A DNA stretch of 50,146 nt from Firmicutes bacterium UBA4795. Its GTDB lineage: Bacteria; Bacillota; Desulfotomaculia; Desulfotomaculales; Nap2-2B. The notes under the pieces were generated by a model. That model did not search any database. It was not told the origin of the DNA and saw nothing but the letters and a program-made list of their open reading frames with translations. The position numbers were made by a program, and so were the translations under genes. Positions 7,431-15,748 of this stretch are shown here, piece by piece. Position 1 is the first letter of the stretch; every line of letters starts with the position of its first letter. Location of the stretch: assembly GCA_002402825.1 (NCBI GenBank), contig DHGP01000017.1, positions 37,811 through 87,956 of the forward strand, read 5' to 3'.

Positions 7431-9188
7431 TTACTCTTCTAATAAAACCTTACCATCTAACGGGCTTCTTTTATAGTAATGCGTGTGCAAAAGGTGATGC
7501 GATTTGTCTGAATAAGGATGCCCTAGATATTTTTCATAAATTGCTTTAATCGAGGGGTTTTCGTGTGACCGGCGGAAAGGTAAAGATTTATCTTCTTCAT
7601 AAAGTGTTTCTCCGCGCCGGGCCCTTCTGGCCATATCGCTGCCCCAGGGTTGTCCTCCCCCGCCAACACAGCCGCCTGGACAGGCCATGATTTCAATAAA
7701 ATGATACTCACTCTTTCCTTCCTTAGCCAGTTGGTCTGAAACTTTATCCAGTAACTTTCTGGCGTTTCCAAGGCCATGGGCTACCGCTACTTTTAATTTT
7801 AGGCCGTCTACATCCACTTCTGCCTCTTTTATTCCGGCCATGCCTCTGACGGGTAAAATATCAATATTTTCCAGTTCACGACCGGTAACCAAGAAATAGG
7901 CGGACCTTAAAGCTGCTTCCATTACCCCTCCCGTAGCGCCAAAAATGGTAGCTGCTCCGGTGTATTCCCCTAAGGGATCGTCAGCCGGCTCATCAGGCAT
8001 TTCTTTTAGGTCAATTCCGGCTTCTCTTAACATCCGGGCAAGTTCCCTGGTAGTCAAAACAAAATCCACATCCTGGTAACCGCTAGCTTTCATTTCTGGT
8101 CTTTGAGCTTCAAACTTTTTAGCCGTGCAAGGCATAATGGAAACAGAGACAATTTTTTCCTTGGAAATCCCTTTTAATTCTGCATAGTAAGTTTTAGACA
8201 AAGGCCCAAACATTTGCTGCGGGGACTTAGCAGTAGAAACATTTGCCATTAAATGAGGATAAAAAGTTTCCATGAATTTTATCCAGCCCGGACTACAGGA
8301 AGTGATCACCGGTAAATTTTTACCGGCCTTAATTCTTTCTACTACTTCCGTTCCTTCTTCCATAATGGTCAAATCAGCGGTAAAGTTAGTATCAAAAACA
8401 GCATCAAACTTCAGACGCCGTAAGGCCGCGTGCATTTTTCCGGCTACCAGGGAGCCTGGTTCCAGGTCAAATTCTTCCCCTAGCGTTGCTCTTATGGCTG
8501 GTGCTTCCTGAACTACTACGTGCTTGTCAGGATTGTTTAAAGCCTCCCAAACTTCTTCCACTTGACTTTTTTCATATAGCGCCCCTACCGGGCAGTAAAC
8601 TGTGCATTGACCGCAATTTACACAAACGCTGTTACCCATGCCTTCACCAAAAACAGTGGTAATTACTGTATCGTAACCTCTTTGGGACAGGGTTAAAGCA
8701 TTTACCGTTTGGATTTTTGAACATACCTGGATACACCGGCCGCAAAGAATACATTTATTGGGGTCGCGAATAATGGCTACACTAGAAGTATCAATTTCCT
8801 TCTTTTTGTCTGCTTTAGGATATTCAAAAGTTCTTATACCCAAAGTAGCCGCCAGGTCCTGTAGTTCACATTTGCCATTTTTTATACAGGTAAGACAATC
8901 TGTATCGTGGTTAGAAAAGATAAGTTCCACTATTTCTTTTCTGGCATTTCTAACCCGGGCTGTATTTGTATATACTTTCCACCCTTGTTCAAGAAGCGTC
9001 ATACACGCTCTTTTTAAAGTTGGAAAACCTTCCACTTCAACCACACAAATACCGCATGACCCTTCTGGAGTAAGGTCAGGGTGATGACAAAGGGTGGGAA
9101 TATTAAGGTGTAATTTTTTAGCTGCTTCAAGAATAGTGGTTCCTTCCGCAACTTCTATATCTACATTATTTATCGTGGCTTTGATCAT
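7431..9188 (-). CDS. hydA: [FeFe]-hydrogenase catalytic subunit HydA2
   Basis: A second catalytic subunit, 585 residues from the chosen ATG, with the same order as HydA1: [2Fe-2S] domain, His-Cys3 cluster, two [4Fe-4S] ferredoxin motifs, H-cluster domain (TSCSPGW, MPCTAKKFE, MACPGGCVGGGGQP) and a tail ending in HHLLHTHY. An upstream in-frame ATG 13 codons earlier lacks a ribosome site, whereas the chosen ATG follows AAGGAGG at 15 nt, rather long. HydA1 and HydA2 are plainly paralogous, so the cluster holds two complete hydrogenases. Its partners are HydB2, HydC2 and the HndB-like protein just upstream. Confidence 0.92.
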   Translation of the reverse strand: MIKATINNVDIEVAEGTTILEAAKKLHLNIPTLCHHPDLTPEGSCGICVVEVEGFPTLKRACMTLLEQGWKVYTNTARVRNARKEIVELIFSNHDTDCLTCIKNGKCELQDLAATLGIRTFEYPKADKKKEIDTSSVAIIRDPNKCILCGRCIQVCSKIQTVNALTLSQRGYDTVITTVFGEGMGNSVCVNCGQCTVYCPVGALYEKSQVEEVWEALNNPDKHVVVQEAPAIRATLGEEFDLEPGSLVAGKMHAALRRLKFDAVFDTNFTADLTIMEEGTEVVERIKAGKNLPVITSCSPGWIKFMETFYPHLMANVSTAKSPQQMFGPLSKTYYAELKGISKEKIVSVSIMPCTAKKFEAQRPEMKASGYQDVDFVLTTRELARMLREAGIDLKEMPDEPADDPLGEYTGAATIFGATGGVMEAALRSAYFLVTGRELENIDILPVRGMAGIKEAEVDVDGLKLKVAVAHGLGNARKLLDKVSDQLAKEGKSEYHFIEIMACPGGCVGGGGQPWGSDMARRARRGETLYEEDKSLPFRRSHENPSIKAIYEKYLGHPYSDKSHHLLHTHYYKRSPLDGKVLLEE

Positions 9189-9233
9189 TTTTTGTTCTTG
9201 TAACCTCCTTTTCCTGTAAGGTACCATAAAAAA

Positions 9234-9268
9234 GTTATTTGTTATTTGTTATTTGTTATTTGTTATTT
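9234..9268. repeat. Five perfect 7-bp tandem repeats (GTTATTT)
   Basis: GTTATTT occurs five times without interruption. On the minus strand this places AAATAAC repeats across the hydB2 stop codon (9267-9269) and the gap before hydA2. A change in copy number would alter the hydB2-hydA2 spacing without changing either protein much. Confidence 0.95.
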
Positions 9269-10859
9269 AACTAGCCGCTTGTTTGACGTGCGATAGTATT
9301 TCATCTTTGAAGTATTTTAAAGCACTGGAAATAGGCAGATATAAAGATTGTCCTAACGGACAAAACGATGTGTCGCGCATTACTTTCGAAATCTTTAAAA
9401 GCTTATCCAAATCTTCTTTTTTGCCCTCATGAGCAGCTAGACGGTCAACAATTTCTACTAACTGCGCCGTGCCCAGCCGGCAAGGAACACAATGGCCGCA
9501 AGATTCATGCTTAAAAAAGTGCAGGACACTTTTTAACATTTCTACTATACTGGCGTCTTCATTCATCACTAAAATAGCCCCGGAACCTAAAACCGCCGCG
9601 TATTCTTTTAGGTTAACAAAGTCCATTTGAACATCAAGCATGTCTGGGCCAAGGAAAGCACCAGCCGCACCGCCGACCAGGGCGCCTTTAAATTTTTTCC
9701 CTTCTTTAATTCCCCCGCCATATTCATAAATAATATCCCTTAAAGTAGTACCCATTTCTGTTTCGATAAGCCCGGGGGTGGCAACATGCCCTAAAATAGT
9801 ATAAACTTTCGTTCCTGGACATTTTTCCGTACCGTATGCTTTGAACCACGTAGCCCCATTTTTTATAATTTCAGGTATATTAGCTAATGTTTCGACATTA
9901 TTTACAATTGTCGGTTTGCCCCATAGTCCTTCCGTCACCGGATAAGGGGGTTTATTCCGGGGATGCCCCCGCCTGCCTTCCAGGGATTCTATTAAGGCCG
10001 TTTCTTCACCGCAAACGTAAGCCCCGGCTCCTTTCATAATGAAAATATCAAAACTAAAATCACTATCCAGAATATGTGCCCCTAAAAGTCCATAAGCTTT
10101 GGCCTCAGTGATAGCTTTCTCCATACGCTCAGTGGAAAGGGTATATTCACCGCGGATATAAACAAAACCCTTTTGGGCCCCCACCGCATAACCGGCAATA
10201 AGCATGCCTTCTATAAGCTTATGCGGGTCTCCTTCTAAAATAAGTCTATCTTTAAACGTTCCTGGTTCGCCTTCATCAGCGTTACAAATAATGTACTTTT
10301 CAGGGTCCGGGGCCTTACGGGCAAACTCCCATTTCAGGCCGGTAGGAAAAGAAGCTCCTCCTCTTCCGCTCAAGCCAGAGCTTTTAACTTCACTAATTAC
10401 TTCCTCCGGCGTCATGCTTGTTAATGCTTTGGCGATGGCCTCATATCCTTGAGCTGCAATATACTCATCAATACTTTCGGGATTAATAATCCCGCTATTC
10501 CTTAAAACAACACGCGGCTGCTCTTTTAAGAGTCCTGTTTTTTCTCTTTTAATTACGTAACGTTTAGGCGCCTCAGCCAGCATTAATCTTTTTAACGGTC
10601 TTCCCTTTAAAAGGTGTTCTTCTACCAGTTCAGGCACGTCATTTGGGGTAACGCCGGCATAGTAAATACCTTCGGGGTATACTACCACTACGACCCCCCG
10701 GCCTGTAATTCCTATGCTTCCAGTTTCCAGTACCGCTATTTCTTCCGCGAGTCCCTGCGAGGCTATTTCTTTCACCAAGGCTTCCTCAACGGCACGGGCA
10801 CCCGCCATAATGGTACCGGCGTCAATGCTGATTAATACGTGACTTCTTACCATGTTCAT
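9267..10859 (-). CDS. hydB: HydB2: NuoF-like subunit lacking the N-terminal [2Fe-2S] ligands
   Basis: A 530-residue HydB/NuoF protein. The FMN/NADH parts are intact (GRGGASFPTGLKW, CNADEGEPGTFKD) and so is the [4Fe-4S] motif CGHCVPCRLGT with a later CPLGQ. The N-terminal thioredoxin-like domain is present in shape, but every cluster cysteine seen in HydB1 is replaced (SIDAGTIMAGA instead of CAGAACVSSGC; GSIGITG instead of GCVGSCD). There is no C-terminal ferredoxin or GltD extension. It should still oxidise or reduce NAD(P)H and pass electrons to HydA2. Its ATG overlaps the TGA of HydC2 (ATGA), indicating translational coupling. A GGAGA site precedes it. Confidence 0.9.
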   Translation of the reverse strand: MNMVRSHVLISIDAGTIMAGARAVEEALVKEIASQGLAEEIAVLETGSIGITGRGVVVVVYPEGIYYAGVTPNDVPELVEEHLLKGRPLKRLMLAEAPKRYVIKREKTGLLKEQPRVVLRNSGIINPESIDEYIAAQGYEAIAKALTSMTPEEVISEVKSSGLSGRGGASFPTGLKWEFARKAPDPEKYIICNADEGEPGTFKDRLILEGDPHKLIEGMLIAGYAVGAQKGFVYIRGEYTLSTERMEKAITEAKAYGLLGAHILDSDFSFDIFIMKGAGAYVCGEETALIESLEGRRGHPRNKPPYPVTEGLWGKPTIVNNVETLANIPEIIKNGATWFKAYGTEKCPGTKVYTILGHVATPGLIETEMGTTLRDIIYEYGGGIKEGKKFKGALVGGAAGAFLGPDMLDVQMDFVNLKEYAAVLGSGAILVMNEDASIVEMLKSVLHFFKHESCGHCVPCRLGTAQLVEIVDRLAAHEGKKEDLDKLLKISKVMRDTSFCPLGQSLYLPISSALKYFKDEILSHVKQAAS

Positions 10860-11314
10860 CGGCTTTTTCTCCTCTCTTCCAGAATCGCATCCACCTTTTC
10901 CGGGGTAAGATTGCCAAACATTTCGTCATTTATCATCATGGCTGGAGCTACCCCACAAACACCAAGGCAACTGCTAAGTTCGAGCGTGAAGACGCTGTCA
11001 GTTGTTGTTTCACCAATTTCGATATTTAATTTCTTTTTTAGATAATCAAGTAATGAAGCTGAACCCATTAAATGACAGGGGGGAGAATCACAAAGCCTAA
11101 TAATATGCTGACCGCGGGGCTTTAGGCTGAACATGGTGTAAAAGGTAGCTACGCCGTGTACATAACTGTACGGTAAATTAAGGTATTCAGCGCAGGCCTT
11201 TAGATCTTCTTTGGATATATAATGTTGCGTATTGTTGTCCTGCAGTTCGTGTAGAATATAAAGAATATTATCCAGGCTGGGTTCAAACTTTTTAAGGATT
11301 GCTTCTCTGGACAA
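10856..11314 (-). CDS. hydC: HydC2: NuoE-like [2Fe-2S] subunit
   Basis: A 152-residue NuoE-family protein. The [2Fe-2S] ligands lie in LCDSPPCHLMG and SSCLGVCGVAPAMMIND, so unlike HydB2 this subunit keeps its cluster. It starts with TTG, 9 nt after AAGGAGG. It overlaps HydB2 by 4 nt and follows the HndB-like gene by 20 nt, so the four genes form one hydrogenase operon. Confidence 0.9.
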   Translation of the reverse strand: MSREAILKKFEPSLDNILYILHELQDNNTQHYISKEDLKACAEYLNLPYSYVHGVATFYTMFSLKPRGQHIIRLCDSPPCHLMGSASLLDYLKKKLNIEIGETTTDSVFTLELSSCLGVCGVAPAMMINDEMFGNLTPEKVDAILEERRKSR

Positions 11315-11334
11315 AATTTTTAACCTCCTTCTCC

Positions 11335-11694
11335 TTACCTTACCTCAATAACATATTCAGAGACAGGATTGCCATTTACAATATGCTCCGCGACGACTCT
11401 TTTTGTTTTTTCTGCATCCATATTACCATAAACAACAACGGGCTTGCCTTCCTCATATACCTCTATCATCGGTTCCTGGGAAGCAAGCCCCTTTTCACCG
11501 GTCTGGGTAACAATTACGTCACTAAGATTTCTTTTAGCAATTTCATCCACAAAAGTTCTTATAACCTCTCTTGCTCCTGCTGCAATACCGCTTGTCCCCA
11601 TCCCTACTACAATTCTAATTCTTGCCTGTTTTTGCCTTAGTTCAATGTCTTTTTCCGCTTTTTCCCTTATTTTTTTAAGATCTTCTAATTTCAT
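11335..11694 (-). CDS. HndB-like thioredoxin-fold protein without cluster cysteines
   Basis: A 119-residue protein with a charged helical N-terminus and then a domain resembling the N-terminal [2Fe-2S] domain of HydB/NuoF: RIVVGMGTSGIAAGAREV, VIVTQTGEKGLASQEP and PVVVYGNMDAEK. The positions that should be cysteine are not; the whole protein has none. This matches the small HndB subunit of NADP-linked [FeFe]-hydrogenases, a family that includes cysteine-poor members. A structural role in the HydA2 complex is likely. The ATG follows AAGGAGGTG. Confidence 0.8.
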   Translation of the reverse strand: MKLEDLKKIREKAEKDIELRQKQARIRIVVGMGTSGIAAGAREVIRTFVDEIAKRNLSDVIVTQTGEKGLASQEPMIEVYEEGKPVVVYGNMDAEKTKRVVAEHIVNGNPVSEYVIEVR

Positions 11695-11732
11695 AAAGCA
11701 CCTCCTTAATTATCTTAATAAATTTATCTAAA

Positions 11733-12263
11733 TTATAAATTTTCGTCAAGATATTTGCCTAAAAAACTTATTACTTCCGGATGGTTTATGGGTACGCTAC
11801 CCAACTGCGCCTTTATTTCTTTAGTATCTAACGTAAACTCCTTTCCGTTAATTGTATAAGAAAAACTAAAATTTACTTCTGGATTGCTTACAATCATCAC
11901 CAGGATTGTATCCTTAAGATTACCCAAAGGTGGTAAATCAGGATTATTCAAAGCAAAGGAAGCAAATATTTCTGTACCTTCTCCTATTTTACTCTTTAAA
12001 TAAAAATCACCCCCGCAATGTTCAGCTGTACCCTTAAAAAGCGGAATACCTAATCCTACCTTTCGACCAGTTTTCGTTGAAAAAAAGGGGTCTTGTACTT
12101 TTTTAGACATCTCCTCCGTCATTCCTTTTCCATCGTCTACCACCTTTATCGTAAATAAAGCTCGCTTTTTATCTTGAGCAATAAAAATATCCACTTTTTT
12201 TGCTTCTGCCGTTATAGAATTAGCGACTATATCCATAATATGGGCGCATATTTCAGCCATCAT
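11733..12263 (-). CDS. Histidine-kinase-type ATPase domain protein
   Basis: A stand-alone HATPase domain of about 176 residues. The N box is IMDIVANSI, the G1 box VVDDGKGMT, the F-like part DPFFSTK and the G2 box VGLGIPLFKG, followed by GEGTEIFASF. It has no phosphoacceptor histidine or receiver domain, so it is either half of a split kinase or an ATP-binding regulator. An earlier in-frame TTG lacks a ribosome site; I chose the ATG with GGGA 9 nt upstream, and the ATG directly after it is also possible. It sits between the PHP gene and the HydA2 operon. Confidence 0.75.
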   Translation of the reverse strand: MMAEICAHIMDIVANSITAEAKKVDIFIAQDKKRALFTIKVVDDGKGMTEEMSKKVQDPFFSTKTGRKVGLGIPLFKGTAEHCGGDFYLKSKIGEGTEIFASFALNNPDLPPLGNLKDTILVMIVSNPEVNFSFSYTINGKEFTLDTKEIKAQLGSVPINHPEVISFLGKYLDENL

Positions 12264-12302
12264 AGTTTTTAATCCCAACTTAATCAAGTGTTTTAAAATA
12301 AG

Positions 12303-13040
12303 CTAATTAAACTCTAAGTAACGTCCTTCTTTAAATTTTAAGGCTTTAATTACTTCTTTAAAGCTGGGTTCTTTAAGATAAAAGACAGTTCTTCTTTTAC
12401 CTACGTCTATAAGATAATGGGCGTCAGAAAAAGTAACAAAGGGAATGCCTTTTAAGTTGACAAGCGGTAAAAGCTCCTCTATTTTTTGCTTATCACGTAC
12501 CTCTAGGGCATCAAAAGAAAGATTATCCGGTACATAACCCAGTTGACTGATAATACTAAAGGTCTGGCTATCTATATGAGAAGGAATTACTAACCCCTCT
12601 TTTAACTTAACCCGGGAAACAGCCTCATCAAGTGAAATTTGAACAGAATTTAAAAGTAGCCTTTCTTCCACGCGAACAATGTTATCATTTACATCTACTA
12701 CAACCTGGTCGCCAAAATATACCGGGTTATTTTTAACCGCCGGCAGGAATTCATAAATTTCTCTTTGAAAATCTAGGGCGGTCTTATAATTATCAAACAA
12801 AACCAAGAGATGAATTTCTTCCCTGGTTTGTAGTTCCATACCAAATAGCACCCCTAAACCAAGTTTTTTCCCTAGCTCATGGACATAAATAGTATTTTCT
12901 ACCATGTTGTGATCGGTGATCGCAATAATATCCAAGCCCACCTCTTTGGCCTTTTTAATAATATTTTGAGGTGACATTTCCAGACTGGCACATGGCGAAA
13001 GGGTTGAATGGATATGAAAGTCACAAAAAAAAGCAGTCAC
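12303..13040 (-). CDS. PHP-domain metal-dependent phosphoesterase
   Basis: A 245-residue protein with the PHP metal-binding motifs: DFHIHSTLSPCA at the N-terminus, AITDHN, GMELQTREEIHLL, IPSHID and VTFSDAHYL. PHP proteins hydrolyse phosphate esters at a multi-metal site. Members of this subfamily occur in clostridial [FeFe]-hydrogenase loci, but their substrate is not established. The start is GTG with a weak purine stretch upstream. The stop of the neighbouring DRTGG gene is 6 nt upstream of it. Confidence 0.85.
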   Translation of the reverse strand: MTAFFCDFHIHSTLSPCASLEMSPQNIIKKAKEVGLDIIAITDHNMVENTIYVHELGKKLGLGVLFGMELQTREEIHLLVLFDNYKTALDFQREIYEFLPAVKNNPVYFGDQVVVDVNDNIVRVEERLLLNSVQISLDEAVSRVKLKEGLVIPSHIDSQTFSIISQLGYVPDNLSFDALEVRDKQKIEELLPLVNLKGIPFVTFSDAHYLIDVGKRRTVFYLKEPSFKEVIKALKFKEGRYLEFN

Positions 13041-13046
13041 CTCTTT

Positions 13047-13385
13047 TTAACCTCTTTTTAAAGCATTATAAATAAGACCGCTAATTTCAAAAGCCGAGCG
13101 AAAATCTCTTAAAATAGCAATCTTTTCGCTTTTAGCTTTTTCAATAACTTCTTGTTCTAATTCGAGTTTGCGCGGTATAATAATGGCTATTATCTCTTTA
13201 AGCTTGGCTACCCCTAAAATATTTACGTGCCTTTGGATAGTAATCCAAATGGAGTTTTCTTCAATATTGGCAATAACATCAGACAAAAGGTCAGAAACGT
13301 ATCCCGACTTTATTTCTTTGTCCAAATTAACATCTCCGGTTAAAGTTTCAAAACCAAGCAAAATAACCAACTCACCAAGAGTCAT
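13047..13385 (-). CDS. DRTGG-domain protein (first copy)
   Basis: A 112-residue protein that consists of a DRTGG-like domain alone: MTLGELVILLGFETLTG, VSDLLSDVIANIEENSIWITIQ, HVNILGVAKLKEIIAIII and the C-terminal SAFEISGLIYNAL. DRTGG domains also occur in phosphotransacetylases and pyrophosphatases and are thought to bind ligands. The start is the ATG 6 nt after AGGAGG; a TTG six codons earlier would sit on the ribosome site. It lies 78 nt after the sensory hydrogenase gene. Confidence 0.7.
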   Translation of the reverse strand: MTLGELVILLGFETLTGDVNLDKEIKSGYVSDLLSDVIANIEENSIWITIQRHVNILGVAKLKEIIAIIIPRKLELEQEVIEKAKSEKIAILRDFRSAFEISGLIYNALKRG

Positions 13386-13463
13386 TATTTTCCTCCTAAG
13401 CAATATATTTGTAATTATTCAGTATCCAATGGTTATATTTTGTTTATTCGTTAATCTTTTATT

Positions 13464-14813
13464 TTATCTTCCCTTTTCTTTTGATGGGTCATCACCCTTT
13501 GCCGGAGGCATTTTGCGCGCTAAATCGAGTACTTCTTTGGCTAAGGTTTGTACCCTTTCCCTTAACTTAAAAATACAATCAGTTTCAACAGCCAAACCAC
13601 GGATAATGTCCTCGGCCAGGGCCCGGCAGCTTGGTGAGCCGCAGGCGCCGCAGTCTAGACCAGGCAGTTCGTTAGTTATTTTATCTAAACGTTCCATTTT
13701 ATGCAGTGCTTTAGATACGTTATCGTCAAGCACCATTACCGGTCTGGGCAGGATAGATTCGGTAGAAATAAATCTACCTTGTTGGTAAAAATCCAACATT
13801 TCTTTTTCCTGGTAATACGGCGTTTTTGACCGGTACTTTTCAACCAAATATTTTAACTTTACTCTTCCTATAAAAGGATTTTGTATACTTAGAGGACCGC
13901 CTACGCACCCACCGGTACAAGCCCGGACTTCAAGAAAATCAATATCTTTTAATTCACCTCTTTCTATTTCTTCCAATAAACTTACCACGTTATGAATACC
14001 GCAAACTGCTAAAGCTGAACCATAATTCAGTGCTTTAGCCTCTCCGGTAACGTAACCCCAAGACATTCCTATACCAGTTGCTTTTTGTAAATTCTTACCT
14101 TTTTCTTTTTTATGATTTTTAGTTAACTGCTTAAGTATATCCTTGTACACCAAAGACATATTAATAACTCCGTCAACGGCGGAAGTTTTTATACCCATAG
14201 GTTGTTTCATCTCGGTCACTTTAGCCGGACAAAGTGAAATAGCAAAGACACCAATATCTTTATAAGAAATGCCCTTTCTTTTAACCACATCCTCTTTGGC
14301 TAACCTGGCAGCTATTTCCCTGGGAGTCATAAAAGGTGAAACTTGGCTTAAAAGATCGGGAAATTTAATTTGCATTAAGCGTAAAACAGCAGGGCAGTAT
14401 GAAGAAATAAGCGGTTTTTTATACTTATTTGTACTTAAGTAATGACGGGTCATAAAAGATACTACTTCTTCTCCTAAAGCAACCTCAAAAACATCATCAA
14501 AACCAATGTTTAAAAAGGCATCAAGAATATTTTCCACGTTTTTCTCTTCTTTAAATTGGGCGTAAAATGTAGGGCCTGGAAGAGCAATCTTATATTTAAA
14601 TTCGGAAAGTTTGTCCAAGGTATCGGTAACTGCAATTTTAGCGTTATATGGACAAACCCGGATACATTCGCCGCAATCAATGCATCGTTCTCCTATTATT
14701 TTGGCTTTACCGCCGTGAACACGAATAGCTTCTGTAGGGCACCTTTTAATACAATTTGTACATCCCGTACATTTTTCATAATCAAGGGTTATTGAATGAA
14801 AGTAACTAGACAT
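13464..14813 (-). CDS. Sensory/regulatory-type [FeFe]-hydrogenase (HydS-like)
   Basis: A 449-residue hydrogenase homologue. Two [4Fe-4S] ferredoxin sites (C15-C25, C44-C54) precede an H-cluster domain with altered motifs: L1 SSYCPAV (137-143, Tyr where catalytic enzymes have the proton-transfer Cys), L2 LCPAKVTE (C195) and L3 RACTGGCVGGP (C299, C303). The Cys just before Pro in L1 and those of L2 and L3 remain. A C-terminal CGACGSPSC motif (C388, C391, C396) with C413 adds another cluster. No PAS domain is present. This layout fits the putative sensory [FeFe]-hydrogenases (group D type). It lies among RsbW, DRTGG and PHP genes, which supports hydrogen sensing rather than turnover; that role is inferred. 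Confidence 0.85.
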   Translation of the reverse strand: MSSYFHSITLDYEKCTGCTNCIKRCPTEAIRVHGGKAKIIGERCIDCGECIRVCPYNAKIAVTDTLDKLSEFKYKIALPGPTFYAQFKEEKNVENILDAFLNIGFDDVFEVALGEEVVSFMTRHYLSTNKYKKPLISSYCPAVLRLMQIKFPDLLSQVSPFMTPREIAARLAKEDVVKRKGISYKDIGVFAISLCPAKVTEMKQPMGIKTSAVDGVINMSLVYKDILKQLTKNHKKEKGKNLQKATGIGMSWGYVTGEAKALNYGSALAVCGIHNVVSLLEEIERGELKDIDFLEVRACTGGCVGGPLSIQNPFIGRVKLKYLVEKYRSKTPYYQEKEMLDFYQQGRFISTESILPRPVMVLDDNVSKALHKMERLDKITNELPGLDCGACGSPSCRALAEDIIRGLAVETDCIFKLRERVQTLAKEVLDLARKMPPAKGDDPSKEKGR

Positions 14814-14837
14814 TAAACTACTCCTGCCTTAACTTGC

Positions 14838-15299
14838 TTAATTTTTGGAAGACAAATAAACTATTGCTTCCAAAACCGTACCTACTCCTACCTGAGACTT
14901 AATATTTAATTTATGGGAACATTGTTTAATATTGGGTAAACCCATTCCTGCTCCAAAGCCCATTTCCCGTATCTCAAGGGGAGCAGTTGAGTATCCTTCC
15001 TTCATGGCCAGTTCTATATCAGGAATTCCCATTCCTGTATCTTCCGTTAAAACAACCACCTTATCGGGAACAATAATTACTTTAAGCTGTCCATAGTTAG
15101 CGTGAATAATTACATTCATTACGGCTTCATAAACGATGATGGCTATATTTCTAACTGCCTCCGGCTTTAAACCCAACTGTTGCAATGTTTTTTTAACCTT
15201 TGAAGCTGCATCCCCAGCTACACTAAAATCTTTTTCCCCTATCTTAAACTCTAGCTTAAGCTGCGGTTTGCTTTCTGACTCTTTATCCGGGCGATTCAT
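14838..15299 (-). CDS. RsbW-like anti-sigma/serine kinase ATPase
   Basis: About 153 residues with the compact ATP-binding fold of anti-sigma factors: VYEAVMNVIIHAN (N box), VVLTEDTGMGIPD (G1) and GFGAGMGLPNIKQ (G2), ending GVGTVLEAIVYL. It could phosphorylate a partner or bind a regulator. I chose the ATG that overlaps the TGA of the upstream DRTGG gene (ATGA) with GAGGG about 10 nt away; an ATG seven codons upstream is possible. It directly precedes the HydS-like gene by 24 nt. Confidence 0.85.
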   Translation of the reverse strand: MNRPDKESESKPQLKLEFKIGEKDFSVAGDAASKVKKTLQQLGLKPEAVRNIAIIVYEAVMNVIIHANYGQLKVIIVPDKVVVLTEDTGMGIPDIELAMKEGYSTAPLEIREMGFGAGMGLPNIKQCSHKLNIKSQVGVGTVLEAIVYLSSKN

Positions 15300-15655
15300 T
15301 GAGTAGCGTCCCTCATACATCCCTTAAGTCCATTTACAAAAAGCAAACCACAACATTTAAACATTAAAAAGGGAGTGGATAAAAGAGGTATATTGTTTAA
15401 TTCAGCTTTTCTAATTATTTCTTTTGCCGGTCGTTTTCCTCCTACAAATACTACTCCCACGGCATCCATTATTTCGGCGGTATGGATTACATGCTCATTA
15501 GTAAGGGAGGTAATTAAAAGAGTATGTGAATTGGCAAAAGCCAACATTTCACTCATCAGGTCACAACCAAATCCGGTCTCTACTTCACGCTCCAGCAAGT
15601 GCTCACCACAAAGCACTTCGGCGTCAAGAACTTTTATAATGTCTTTTAGTTTCAT
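15296..15655 (-). CDS. DRTGG-domain protein (second copy)
   Basis: A 119-residue protein similar in plan to the DRTGG protein at 13047-13385: MKLKDIIKVLDAEVLCG, a CDLMSEMLAFANSHTLLITS core, EIMDAVGVVFVGGKRP and LLSTPFLMFKCCGLLF. The C-terminal CC pair is a difference. It is the first gene after a plausible promoter at 15690-15718 and is translationally coupled to the RsbW-like kinase. The DRTGG-RsbW-HydS order suggests one signalling module. Confidence 0.7.
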   Translation of the reverse strand: MKLKDIIKVLDAEVLCGEHLLEREVETGFGCDLMSEMLAFANSHTLLITSLTNEHVIHTAEIMDAVGVVFVGGKRPAKEIIRKAELNNIPLLSTPFLMFKCCGLLFVNGLKGCMRDATQ

Positions 15656-15689
15656 AATTTAAGCCTTACCTTCCCCAACTACTTAATGC

Positions 15690-15718
15690 TTTATCGTAAT
15701 TCAGCACTCATTTGTCAA
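15690..15718 (-). promoter_or_regulatory. Promoter candidate for the sensory/hydrogenase genes
   Basis: Minus-strand TTGACA (15713-15718) is followed after 17 nt by GATAAA (15690-15695). It stands 35 nt before the start of the second DRTGG gene and after the stop of nfnB. Confidence 0.5.
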
Positions 15719-15748
15719 TCGCTGACGACTAAGCGACTGTACACGTTT

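Noticed and set aside
9234..9268. CRISPR or binding-site array
   Set aside because: The units are contiguous 7-bp repeats without spacers; it is a simple tandem repeat.
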